From NCBI GenBank assembly GCA_002305015.1, contig DBPW01000016.1, positions 1 through 57,395 of the forward strand: a stretch of 57,395 nucleotides of DNA, written 5' to 3'. Position numbers and translations under genes: made by a program. Below the pieces are notes generated by a model, which was not told the DNA's origin, searched no databases, and saw only the letters and a program-made list of their open reading frames with translations. Position 1 is the stretch's first letter, and every line of letters begins with the position of its first letter. Below are positions 50,007 to 57,395 of this stretch, one piece after another. The stretch is from Bacteroidales bacterium UBA1410 (GTDB lineage Bacteria > Bacteroidota > Bacteroidia > Bacteroidales > Dysgonomonadaceae).

Positions 50007-50765
50007 TCAAATTGTGATTTCCAAGCCGTCGTAAGCAAAAAACATACCGGGTGGCAATTGTTTTTCTGTTACCCTATGCAATCCCATGTGGTGACTCATA
50101 TGCGTAAAATAAGTCATTCGCGGATTGATTTTTCGGGATAAGGCTATGGCCTGATCCAAGTTCTCATGCGTTAGATGCTCTTTTTTTCTTAACGCACTTA
50201 AAACCAAGGTGTCTACTCCTTTCAATTTCGGTATTTCTTCTTCCGGTACATATTTCACATCGGTCAGATAAGCAAAATTGCGGATTCGATATCCCAAAAT
50301 AGGTATTTTATGGTGCATTACCCGAATAGGAATAATTTCAATGCCATCGATCGAAAAAGGAGACAGATCCTGAATTACATGAAGTGCAATATCCGGTACT
50401 CCCATGTATTTATGGGCTGCAAAACAATAAGGCATACGCATTTCCAATGCTTGAGCCACATTTGGCTCAACATAGAGAATAACCGTTCCAAACCGACTAA
50501 AGGGTCTGAGATCATCGATACCCCCCATATGATCGTAATGTTCGTGAGTGATGAGTATACCGTCTATTTTTTGAAACGGAAGATCCAACGTTTGCTGCCG
50601 AAAGTCGGGTGTACAATCGATGATTATATTTTTGTCGTCAACCCTCACCTGTACTGAAGCACGCAGACGATTATCTCTTTTGTCAATCGAAGTACACACT
50701 TCACATTTGCATCCAATTTCAGGCACACCGGTTGAAGTGCCCGTTCCTAAAAATCTGACAACCAT
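50007..50765 (-). CDS. MBL-fold hydrolase, PhnP-like
   Basis: A 252-residue cytosolic metallo-beta-lactamase-fold enzyme. Metal-binding THEHYDHMGGIDDLRPF (H-x-H-x-D-H) is intact, with FLGTGTSTGVPEIGCKCEVCTS at the start, CTPDFRQQ, and RVMHHKIPILGYR and THMSHHMG later. The GTG-S-TG-P-x-GCxCxxC opening marks the PhnP/YcbJ-like group; PhnP itself cleaves 5-phosphoribosyl-1,2-cyclic phosphate. With no phn genes nearby, a general cyclic-phosphodiesterase role is the safer call. Preceded by the terminator of the SPOR gene. The gap 49755-50006 to its left holds no recognisable gene. Confidence 0.88.
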   Translation of the reverse strand: MVVRFLGTGTSTGVPEIGCKCEVCTSIDKRDNRLRASVQVRVDDKNIIIDCTPDFRQQTLDLPFQKIDGILITHEHYDHMGGIDDLRPFSRFGTVILYVEPNVAQALEMRMPYCFAAHKYMGVPDIALHVIQDLSPFSIDGIEIIPIRVMHHKIPILGYRIRNFAYLTDVKYVPEEEIPKLKGVDTLVLSALRKKEHLTHENLDQAIALSRKINPRMTYFTHMSHHMGLHRVTEKQLPPGMFFAYDGLEITI

Positions 50766-50784
50766 ACCTATAATTTTTTTTATT

Positions 50785-50826
50785 CTTACGAAAAAAGCTA
50801 CCTCGCTTATGTTGCGGGATAGCTTT
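50785..50826 (-). terminator. Terminator of the SPOR lipoprotein gene
   Basis: On the minus strand AAAGCTATCCCGC, 7-base loop, GCGAGGTAGCTTT (one mismatch, one G-T) followed directly by more T (TTTTTTCG); 24 bases past the SPOR gene stop. Confidence 0.75.
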
Positions 50827-50849
50827 CCGTCGTTGAATAACGCTATTCA

Positions 50850-51365
50850 TTAATACTGTCGTTCCAAAATCCAAAGATCATTGAAAGGTATGCCGTATGT
50901 TTTGCGTAAATACTCGGTATCTCCTTTAGCCGAATATTTACGATAAATTTCATCGCGTTTGGCAATAGCCGATTCTTTATCGTCGTAACTTGCTACAATT
51001 ACCCGATACATGCCTTGTTCGTTCTGTGCCAGAATAACCGGATAACCTTCGGCTTCCATTCTCGATTTCAACGATTCGGCATTGAGTTTGACGCTTAACG
51101 AAGCAATGACGACGCTGTATTTTTTAAGATTGGAAGCATCTGATGCATAAACCGGTTCCACTTTTTCTTTTCTTACCGAAACTTCAACAGGTGGAAGCGA
51201 CGCAGCATCCTTAACTACAGTAGTAGGCTGCGATGCAGCTTCCTGCATCTCTTTTTCTTTTGCGGCTTCATATACTTGTTTGTAAGCACTCTGTTTGGGT
51301 TTACAGGAGGTGGTTAAAGCCAGCATGACGATAAACGTCAATCCCAAAGGGAATAATCTTTTCAT
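50850..51365 (-). CDS. SPOR-domain lipoprotein
   Basis: A 171-residue lipoprotein: MKRLFPLGLTFIVMLALTTSC gives a lipidated Cys at residue 21. A charged linker leads to a SPOR domain in the C-terminal 85 residues (KKYSVVIASLSVKLNAESLKSRMEAEGYPVILAQNEQGMYRVIVASYDDKESAIAKRDEI pattern of two beta-alpha-beta units). SPOR domains bind denuded peptidoglycan glycans at division sites, so this protein probably tethers the outer membrane to septal wall. A conserved tail (TYGIPFNDLWILE) follows, as in other Bacteroidales members. Monocistronic with its own terminator. Confidence 0.9.
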   Translation of the reverse strand: MKRLFPLGLTFIVMLALTTSCKPKQSAYKQVYEAAKEKEMQEAASQPTTVVKDAASLPPVEVSVRKEKVEPVYASDASNLKKYSVVIASLSVKLNAESLKSRMEAEGYPVILAQNEQGMYRVIVASYDDKESAIAKRDEIYRKYSAKGDTEYLRKTYGIPFNDLWILERQY

Positions 51366-51494
51366 TGTATGTTATTTTTAGTTGTTTAACCAAATACGCG
51401 TTCCTAATACTTGCAAAGATAAAAAGAAGAACAGAAAAATGATGATTATACGTGTGAAAATAAATTAAAAGATTACGTTGCTATGATCAAATCT

Positions 51495-52766
51495 CTACAA
51501 CGCATCGAATTCATTAAAAGGAATAGCGGGAGGCATCTTTTCTTCTCTTCGATGGAACATTGATCCGAAAGGTGTCGATCCAAAGAAGAAACCTCCGTTT
51601 TTTAAATAAAAACGATTTGAATTTTCATCGTATCCTCCTCCATAATCGAGTCGCACACCGGCTTTTGCCGTTGCATCATACGAGAATTTTGAACCGGTTA
51701 CCTCTATCCACTTTCCTGCTTTTGATCTGCACCATTGATTCCCGAAAAATACTTGGCGTGTACGGTATCCTTGTTCCGGAATGAAATTTTCGAGAAACGA
51801 ATGTGCATGGGAATAATAAACATGAGTTTGAGGACGTAAAAAACTCGCAATCAATCGCCAGCGATTTTCATCCGTTGCAAAAAAATAAGACGTGTAAACG
51901 GTATTCCCTTTACCATCGGGTTTTACTTGGGTAAGAAATTTATACGTATTGTTCGCTTTCCAATGGTATCTCAAAAAACTTTGACCGCCGGCACCTTCAT
52001 TTCCGAATTCTCCAATATGCACGCCCTCCCCTTTGCGCAATACCTTTATTTTAAGACTATCCGGTATCGACTCCGGATTTTGGGTATCAAACGGGCTCCA
52101 CACGGAAAATAATATTCTTCGTTCTTTTTCCGAATTATACTGCATCCCGAAATACCCTTCTCCGAAACCATTTGCCATATAATAACTCCCAACGATTTCA
52201 CCGTGTTGGGGAACAGTGACTTCGTTATAAAACCACTCGATGGTATCATTTGGCAAAGAATAGTTCAAATGAACAGAAGGTCCCCGCCTACCCCAATAAT
52301 CCGAAAAATCGTGAACATAAACCAACTGTTCGTCGTTTGTTTGTATGATGAACGAAACAATCCGCCCAAATTCGTCGTCTGTTTTTCGTAATCCCTGCAA
52401 TGTCACAGAATAGTAACCGGGTTGGTTAACCTTAAATTTTCCCACAGGAATCTCCCCAAAGTTTTCATTTACCTCCAACTTTACTTTCTTGTTTTGAAAA
52501 GAAATCCGAAAAGAAGAACGTCCTTTTGCATTCCCTTTTATAAACAACTTTATGGTTTGAGGTTTAGAAAAATAAATATAAGTCTGAATAATTGAATGAC
52601 TGTCCGTCCACTTTTCCAACCCGTTTGCCGTAATGGCTGCTCCTGTTGGGCAGGAAGTTACATAAGCATTTCCACTGAGTTTTACTTCATAAACTTTATC
52701 TTGAGCAAAAATAAAACCAATGCTCAAAAAAGTAAAGACTAAAAAAACGGATAAATTCCTTTTCAT
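51495..52766 (-). CDS. DUF3472-family exported protein
   Basis: A 423-residue exported protein, signal MKRNLSVFLVFTFLSIGFIFAQ. N-terminal part (about 25-140) is a carbohydrate-binding-like beta-sandwich of the DUF5077 type (GNAYVTSCPTGAAITANGLEKWTD, QTYIYFSKPQTIKLFIKGNAKGRSSFRI). The larger C-terminal part is DUF3472 (YYMANGFGEGYFGMQYNSEKERRILFSVWSPFDTQNP, GEFGNEGAGGQSF). Both families are linked to polysaccharide degradation loci in Bacteroidota, but no activity is proven. The frame extends to 52802, but starting at 52766 puts the signal peptide first and leaves a 4-base gap after lipB, arguing for an operon. Confidence 0.85.
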   Translation of the reverse strand: MKRNLSVFLVFTFLSIGFIFAQDKVYEVKLSGNAYVTSCPTGAAITANGLEKWTDSHSIIQTYIYFSKPQTIKLFIKGNAKGRSSFRISFQNKKVKLEVNENFGEIPVGKFKVNQPGYYSVTLQGLRKTDDEFGRIVSFIIQTNDEQLVYVHDFSDYWGRRGPSVHLNYSLPNDTIEWFYNEVTVPQHGEIVGSYYMANGFGEGYFGMQYNSEKERRILFSVWSPFDTQNPESIPDSLKIKVLRKGEGVHIGEFGNEGAGGQSFLRYHWKANNTYKFLTQVKPDGKGNTVYTSYFFATDENRWRLIASFLRPQTHVYYSHAHSFLENFIPEQGYRTRQVFFGNQWCRSKAGKWIEVTGSKFSYDATAKAGVRLDYGGGYDENSNRFYLKNGGFFFGSTPFGSMFHRREEKMPPAIPFNEFDAL

Positions 52767-52770
52767 TTTT

Positions 52771-53457
52771 CTATGGATTATTTTTAAATTCAAATACTTC
52801 AAGAAAATAATGAATGAGTCGATTTTTGATTTCGTCCATTTCGAGACAGTCCGAATTCAATTCTTTTTGAATGGATGTGACTCCTTTTTCTATGAATCCG
52901 CAAGGATTGATCAACGAAAAATAGGATAAATCGGTGTTAACATTCAAAGCCAATCCGTGCATGGTCACAAAACTGCTACAGCGCACCCCTATTGCACAAA
53001 TTTTGCGTGCATTTTTGCCGGAATCTGCTCCCAGCCAGACACCTGTAGCCCCCGGCATTCGTTCTGCTTTTATTCCGTAATCATTCAATAACCGGATAAT
53101 AACCTCTTCAAGGTTAAAAATATACGATTTAAGACCCATTTCAAAAGCATTCAAATCGAAAATAGGATAAACAACCAACTGGCCCGGTCCGTGATAAGTG
53201 ATATCCCCTCCGCGATCGGTATAAAAAAATTCCACACCTCTTTTACGAAGATTTTCCATAGGTAAAAGCAAGTTGTTGGGATTTCCGTGTTTCCCTAGTG
53301 TTATTACGTGAGGATGTTCGCAAAGAATCAATGCCTGAGTTGTTGTTCCCCCTATTTTTTTTTGTGCTATCGCCTTTTCGAATAGTTTTTGTTGATATTT
53401 CCAGGCTTCTGCATAGGCAATCGTACCCAAATCGATAATCTCATCTATTTTTTGCAT
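52771..53457 (-). CDS. lipB: Lipoyl(octanoyl) transferase
   Basis: Moves octanoate from acyl-carrier protein to lipoyl-domain lysines, the first step of lipoic-acid assembly. The 228 residues contain the family marks HVITLGKHG, RGGDITYHGPGQLVVYPI (HGPGQ), GATGVWLG, KICAIGVRCSSFVTMHGLALNVNTDLSYF (catalytic Cys and Lys region: K-I-C-A-I-G) and NPCGF. The frame extends 21 codons to 53520, but I start at 53457 (MQKIDEIIDLG), since a TATTTTTG -7 box (53469-53462) lies immediately upstream; the leader would then be nearly absent. lipA is not in the window. Confidence 0.94.
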   Translation of the reverse strand: MQKIDEIIDLGTIAYAEAWKYQQKLFEKAIAQKKIGGTTTQALILCEHPHVITLGKHGNPNNLLLPMENLRKRGVEFFYTDRGGDITYHGPGQLVVYPIFDLNAFEMGLKSYIFNLEEVIIRLLNDYGIKAERMPGATGVWLGADSGKNARKICAIGVRCSSFVTMHGLALNVNTDLSYFSLINPCGFIEKGVTSIQKELNSDCLEMDEIKNRLIHYFLEVFEFKNNP

Positions 53458-53599
53458 GACGCAAAAATAGACATTTTTATTATATAGTGTATTATGATAT
53501 GCAACTTGCAACCCTAACAAAAAAAATAAAGAGGATATTAAATGTCAAATAATATAGTATTTAAATCATTTTTTGAAGTCTTTTATTGATTTCATGATA

Positions 53600-53607
53600 T
53601 ATATTTG
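53600..53607 (+). promoter_or_regulatory. -7 element before the rhamnosidase genes
   Basis: TATATTTG at 53600-53607. Transcription from it would give a 360-base leader to the GH78 gene, holding the short frame at 53733-53987. Confidence 0.4.
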
Positions 53608-53732
53608 TAAAATATAAAGAAAAGATAGGGGATAATATATTCAATCGATACATCGTACTTCTATAGAGTAGGCTTCACCATCTGTTCAGTTTTAAATCAT
53701 AAAGGAGCGGAAATAATTCAAATCAATAAATA

Positions 53733-53987
53733 GTGTTTTTATATGAAAATACAGAAATTAGACCATCGTGTCACCATGATGAACGGTTCGGTAACATGCT
53801 ATGGCCGGAAGGAACCGGTGAATGGGAAGTCATAAAAAATTACCATCAATGCTTGAAACGAATGAGTAGAAGGCAGCTATTTGTTGCCCGATATGCTGAA
53901 TGGATTCGGCTATTTGAAAGCCGTGAAAAAAGTTTTCAAAAACAAAGCAATCGAATTTTAAAAACAATTCTGAATCGATGGGAATAA
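53733..53987 (+). CDS. Small hypothetical overlapping the GH78 start (possible leader gene)
   Basis: An 84-codon frame starting GTG, whose stop overlaps the GH78 start by 10 bases, the arrangement of translational coupling. The product is basic and helical in its second half (LKRMSRRQLFVARYAEWIRLFESREKSF), with no signal peptide or known domain. A different frame starting ATG at 53743 gives only 30 residues (MKIQKLDHRV...). It may be a real small gene, a regulatory leader, or a remnant with a frameshift between the two starts. No family recognised. Confidence 0.35.
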   Translation: MFLYENTEIRPSCHHDERFGNMLWPEGTGEWEVIKNYHQCLKRMSRRQLFVARYAEWIRLFESREKSFQKQSNRILKTILNRWE

Positions 53988-56758
53988 GAAATATACTAAT
54001 CTGCTTTTCCCTCTTATTTTCTTTGTCGGTACTTTCCCAACCGTCGTGCAGCATTTTTCCTGTAAATCTTACCTGCGAATACCTGACAAATCCCAGGGGA
54101 TTAGACGTGTTGCATCCTCGCTTCAGCTGGACGTTAAAGGCAACCGATGAAAATAAATACGGACAAAAACAAACAGCATACCGAATATGGGTAAGTAGTT
54201 CCCGAAAAGCAATCGATAATCACAAAGGGGATATATGGGATACGGGATGGGTAGAGTCCGACAAAATGCAATTGATTGAATACAAAGGGATGCCACTTTC
54301 ATCCGACAAAAATTATTATTGGAAAATAGCCGTTAAAGATGAAAATGGTAACCAATCGCCCTATAGTGAAGTTGCAGAATGGAGCACCGGTTTATTTTTC
54401 CAAAACGAATGGACAGCGAAATGGATAGGTAGTTCACCATTATTTGACTATCAAAAATCGAACGGAAATTGCAACATCGATGACCCTTGGCTACGGAAAA
54501 CCTTCCATTTAGAAGGAAAGCCAACAAAAGCCACGCTGTTTGTAGCATCCGTGGGATATCACGAAGTATACGTCAACGGCAAAAAAATAGGTTCGAATGT
54601 TTTGACTCCTGCTGTAACCGACCATACCAAACGCGCCCGATACGTAGCATACGATATCGCCGATGAACTCAAATCGGGTAACAATGTAATCGGATTATGG
54701 CTGGGAGCATCATGGTCCATTTTCGCCCCTTATTATACACCGGATAAACCGCGTACACCTATTGTCATTGCTCAAACCGATATATACGATGCCAATAACA
54801 ACATAACACGCATCGCGACCGATGCCACATGGAAAACGCAACCAAGTTCGAATAAACTGCTGGGGACATGGGAAATGCGGAATTACGGTGGCGAAATACA
54901 AGATGCAAATAGAGAAATAAAAGATTGGAATACCGTCAATTTCGATGACTCGAACTGGGATAAAGCCGTGGTATATACCCCACGTCTTGCTTTAACGGCT
55001 CAACAAGTTGAATCCAACAGCCTGTTCGATGAAATACATCCTATTGCCATAGAAGAAAGGCCGGACGGATCGTACCGCGTAGATATGGGTGTGAATTTTA
55101 CGGGGTGGACGCAAATTCATGTACAGGGTAATCCGGGCGATACCATCCGTTTTTTGTTTTCAGAGAGAGAACAGGACGAAATGACGTTCAATATTCACAG
55201 TGCGTACATCATCGGTTCAACAGGTGAAGGAACATTTCGCAACCGATTTAATTATAGTGCCGGAAGATGGATCACGATAAAAGGTCAGAAAACAAAACCC
55301 AAACCCGAAGACATCAAAGGATGGATGGTGCGCACCAACTATAAAACCGCGACCGCTTTTGAATGTTCCGATTCGTTACAAAACTGGATTTATGATCGTG
55401 TACGATGGACATTCGAAAATCTTTCGCTCGGAGGATATGTAGTCGACTGTCCGCATCGTGAACGATTCGGCTACGGCGGCGATGCTCATGCCACTTCCGA
55501 AACCGGAATGTTCAACTATAAATTAGGAGCTTTTTACTCAAAATGGTTACAGGACTGGCGCGATGTGCAAGGTACGGAAACTATGGTTGGCAACATGAAT
55601 GATACCACCTGGGCACACAAACAGGTAGGCAGCGGAAGATTGTTGGGCAATGGCGTTCTCCCCCACTCTGCCCCCACCTATCACGGAGGTGGTGGTCCCG
55701 CTTGGGGCGGTATTGTAGTAACCTTACCGTGGCTGTTGTATCAGCACGAAGGCGATACCGGGATTCTCGAAGAAAATTTCGATATGATTAAAAAATGGCT
55801 TGAATTTTTGGATTCGCACACTCAGAACAATCTTTTGCAACGTTACGGAGGTCAATGGGATTTTCTGGGAGATTGGTTATGGCCAAATGCCACAGCAGAA
55901 GGGATGAATAACGACAAACCGGAAACGCTCTGTTTTAACAACTGCTATAGGGTATATAACCTACGTACAGCAGCCAAAATTGCCCGAATAATCGGTAAAA
56001 CAAATGAAGCCGAAAAATGGGAACATCAAGCTGAAGCATCCGCTAAAGCCATTCACAACAAATTTTACAACGAAGAAGATCACAGCTATGCCGATAAATC
56101 AATGAGCAACCTTGCTGCAGCATTATACGGAAACGTCATGCCTCCCCATTTACGCCAAACCGTGATGGATAGGCTCGAAAAAGAGATTTTGGTAAATAGA
56201 AAAGGGCATATTCATGTGGGAATTACCGGGGGAGCGATGCTTTTTAAAGTGTTACGAGAAGAAGGACGAGACGATCTGATTTATTCCATGACTTCCCAAA
56301 CCACTTATCCCAGCTGGGGATTTATGCGCGAGAACGGAGCCACAACCCTTTGGGAAATGTGGGAAAAAGACCTTCCCGGTCATTCCTTATTGCATAGTTC
56401 TTATCTTTATCCCGGCGTATGGTATATCGATGGAGTAGCAGGAATCCGAAGGGATTCTGACATTCCGGGATTCAGACGATTCATAATCCGTATACCCCAA
56501 CTTGCCGAATCACAAATTTCGTGGGCAAATGCCGATTTCGATTCTCCCGCAGGTTTAATCAAATCGCATTGGGATTGTAAAAACGGGAAAATGTCTTTAT
56601 CTTTGACTGTTCCCCCTAACTGTGAGGCAATTGTTTATTTCCCCGATAAAAAGGGAGCAACCATTCATGAAAACTCGGGGTTTTCTCAACAAATCTGTAA
56701 AAAAGACGGTTACGTTATATTTAAAGTCCCTGCGGGAAAATACACGTTTTCAAATTAA
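53978..56758 (+). CDS. Alpha-L-rhamnosidase, GH78
   Basis: A 926-residue exported glycoside hydrolase that releases terminal alpha-L-rhamnose. Signal MGIRNILICFSLLFSLSVLS; then an N-terminal fibronectin-like domain (LTCEYLTNPRGLDVLHPRFSW), the lectin-like Bac_rhamnosid_N domain (LRKTFHLEGKPTKATLFVASVGYHEVYVNGKKIG), a beta-sandwich, the (alpha/alpha)6 catalytic barrel with D490-CPHRERFGYGGDA (the family's DCPxRxExxxxxGD motif with acidic catalytic positions), WDFLGDWLWPNAT and MRENGATTLWEMWEK, and a C-terminal beta domain. Probably periplasmic. First of two GH78 genes in tandem, 92 bases apart; substrate may be rhamnogalacturonan or a rhamnose-rich exopolysaccharide. Confidence 0.94.
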   Translation: MGIRNILICFSLLFSLSVLSQPSCSIFPVNLTCEYLTNPRGLDVLHPRFSWTLKATDENKYGQKQTAYRIWVSSSRKAIDNHKGDIWDTGWVESDKMQLIEYKGMPLSSDKNYYWKIAVKDENGNQSPYSEVAEWSTGLFFQNEWTAKWIGSSPLFDYQKSNGNCNIDDPWLRKTFHLEGKPTKATLFVASVGYHEVYVNGKKIGSNVLTPAVTDHTKRARYVAYDIADELKSGNNVIGLWLGASWSIFAPYYTPDKPRTPIVIAQTDIYDANNNITRIATDATWKTQPSSNKLLGTWEMRNYGGEIQDANREIKDWNTVNFDDSNWDKAVVYTPRLALTAQQVESNSLFDEIHPIAIEERPDGSYRVDMGVNFTGWTQIHVQGNPGDTIRFLFSEREQDEMTFNIHSAYIIGSTGEGTFRNRFNYSAGRWITIKGQKTKPKPEDIKGWMVRTNYKTATAFECSDSLQNWIYDRVRWTFENLSLGGYVVDCPHRERFGYGGDAHATSETGMFNYKLGAFYSKWLQDWRDVQGTETMVGNMNDTTWAHKQVGSGRLLGNGVLPHSAPTYHGGGGPAWGGIVVTLPWLLYQHEGDTGILEENFDMIKKWLEFLDSHTQNNLLQRYGGQWDFLGDWLWPNATAEGMNNDKPETLCFNNCYRVYNLRTAAKIARIIGKTNEAEKWEHQAEASAKAIHNKFYNEEDHSYADKSMSNLAAALYGNVMPPHLRQTVMDRLEKEILVNRKGHIHVGITGGAMLFKVLREEGRDDLIYSMTSQTTYPSWGFMRENGATTLWEMWEKDLPGHSLLHSSYLYPGVWYIDGVAGIRRDSDIPGFRRFIIRIPQLAESQISWANADFDSPAGLIKSHWDCKNGKMSLSLTVPPNCEAIVYFPDKKGATIHENSGFSQQICKKDGYVIFKVPAGKYTFSN

Positions 56759-56850
56759 ACAGGACAATAATACAACCGGCGAAAACAATTGAAATAACCA
56801 ATTAAAAGTCAAATTATAAGTTCTTCGTATATTCATTAAAACATTACAAA

Positions 56851-57395
56851 ATGAAACACACAACTTTATTAATCGGAATCTTGACGGCCATATTAATGGT
56901 CGGGTGTCAGGGTAAACGGCCTACGGTAATTGCCCTGAAAGTCGAAATGCAAGAAAACCCGCAAGGAATCGCAACATTGCATCCCCGTTTTTCATGGCAA
57001 ATTACCTCAAACGAGCCTGACCTGGTGCAGCAATCGTATCGCATTCAGGTTGCCCAAACCCAAGAGGATCTTGCCAAAGAACAAAATCTCCTTTGGGATT
57101 CGGGAGACGTGAACAGCGATCAATCGATTCTGATCCCATATGAAGGGTCAGCGTTGAGATCGAAAGGTATTTATTATTGGCGCGTGAGAGTCAATACCAA
57201 TCAGGGCGCCGGCAAATGGAGTGAACCTCAATTCTGGACAATGGCACTATTAAACGATACAGAATGGCAAGCGCAGTGGATCGGCGAAGATTCGCTTTCC
57301 AATCCCAACGAAACAGCCGAAGGCAATACCCGACTGGCTGCTCGTTATCTACGCAAATCATTCTCTACCAACGATTCAAAAGTAAAACGAGCTAC
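56851..57395 (+). CDS. Second alpha-L-rhamnosidase-like protein, GH78 (cut by window edge)
   Basis: The first 181 codons of another GH78-type protein. A Spase II signal (MKHTTLLIGILTAILMVGC) marks it as a lipoprotein, unlike its upstream neighbour, so it may face the outside while the first works in the periplasm. The N-terminal domain (LKVEMQENPQGIATLHPRFSW, then YYWRVRVNTNQGAGKWSE, then WQAQWIGEDS, AARYLRKSF) parallels that of the first protein in order, so they are homologues. Catalytic region lies beyond the window. Confidence 0.85.
   Translation, partial: MKHTTLLIGILTAILMVGCQGKRPTVIALKVEMQENPQGIATLHPRFSWQITSNEPDLVQQSYRIQVAQTQEDLAKEQNLLWDSGDVNSDQSILIPYEGSALRSKGIYYWRVRVNTNQGAGKWSEPQFWTMALLNDTEWQAQWIGEDSLSNPNETAEGNTRLAARYLRKSFSTNDSKVKRA

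Overview
The window looks like chromosomal DNA from a Bacteroidota bacterium, most probably order Bacteroidales (Dysgonomonadaceae-like; genus not resolvable by eye). The evidence is the Bacteroidota-type promoter signature (TTTG or TTG, 19-20 bp, TAnnTTTG) in front of many genes, weak or absent Shine-Dalgarno sequences, family content typical of the group (DUF4831, DUF3472, short AMP nucleosidase, two hexameric-type glutamate dehydrogenases, TonB receptor, GH78 enzymes), and many Spase II lipoproteins. Most genes are core housekeeping.

Layout. 1-2.9 kb is an accessory patch: a lipoprotein sialidase-like protein, a broken RsgA-like start, a helical-repeat protein, a decayed Ig-like tail and a small lipoprotein. 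Its Arg codons (AGA/AGG) look unlike the rest, and it abuts the 3' end of a tRNA-Leu pair (2957-3137). 3.2-17.9 kb holds ung, asnA, pyrK-pyrD, an XRE regulator with an 800-bp AT-rich dyad-rich gap, amn-holA, an orphan HsdR-N nuclease-like gene, panB, an ArnT-like transferase, serS, a 45-codon membrane microprotein, tilS and pheS. 18-27.7 kb holds two exported proteins of unknown role, sufB without sufCD, a ferritin-VIT1 iron exporter, metG and a YfhO membrane protein. 27.7-31.7 kb is a three-gene operon that appears to be a complete polyprenyl-phosphate-sugar pathway: GT2 donor synthase, a duplicated LAB_N membrane protein (candidate flippase), and an ArnT-like transferase fused in frame to a UDP-glucuronate 4-epimerase. 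31.8-43.6 kb holds a K+/H+ antiporter, mrp, trmB, gdh1, an AddB-like nuclease, rfbB, tsaE, gdh2 and mscL. 44-53.5 kb holds tRNA-Thr, a TonB receptor, a FadL-like porin, a Trp/Tyr/Ser-rich exported protein, a PhnP-like hydrolase, a SPOR lipoprotein, DUF3472 and lipB. From 53.7 kb to the right edge are two tandem GH78 alpha-L-rhamnosidases, apparently the start of a rhamnose-polysaccharide locus.

The two most unusual signals are (i) the glycolipid operon with its transferase-epimerase fusion at a T6A5 run, and (ii) a dispersed intergenic element, three copies (about 4.1, 18.0 and 43.8 kb, both orientations), built of degenerate units with an exact 11-bp period followed by a conserved tail. No CRISPR array, transposase, integrase or rRNA gene was found.
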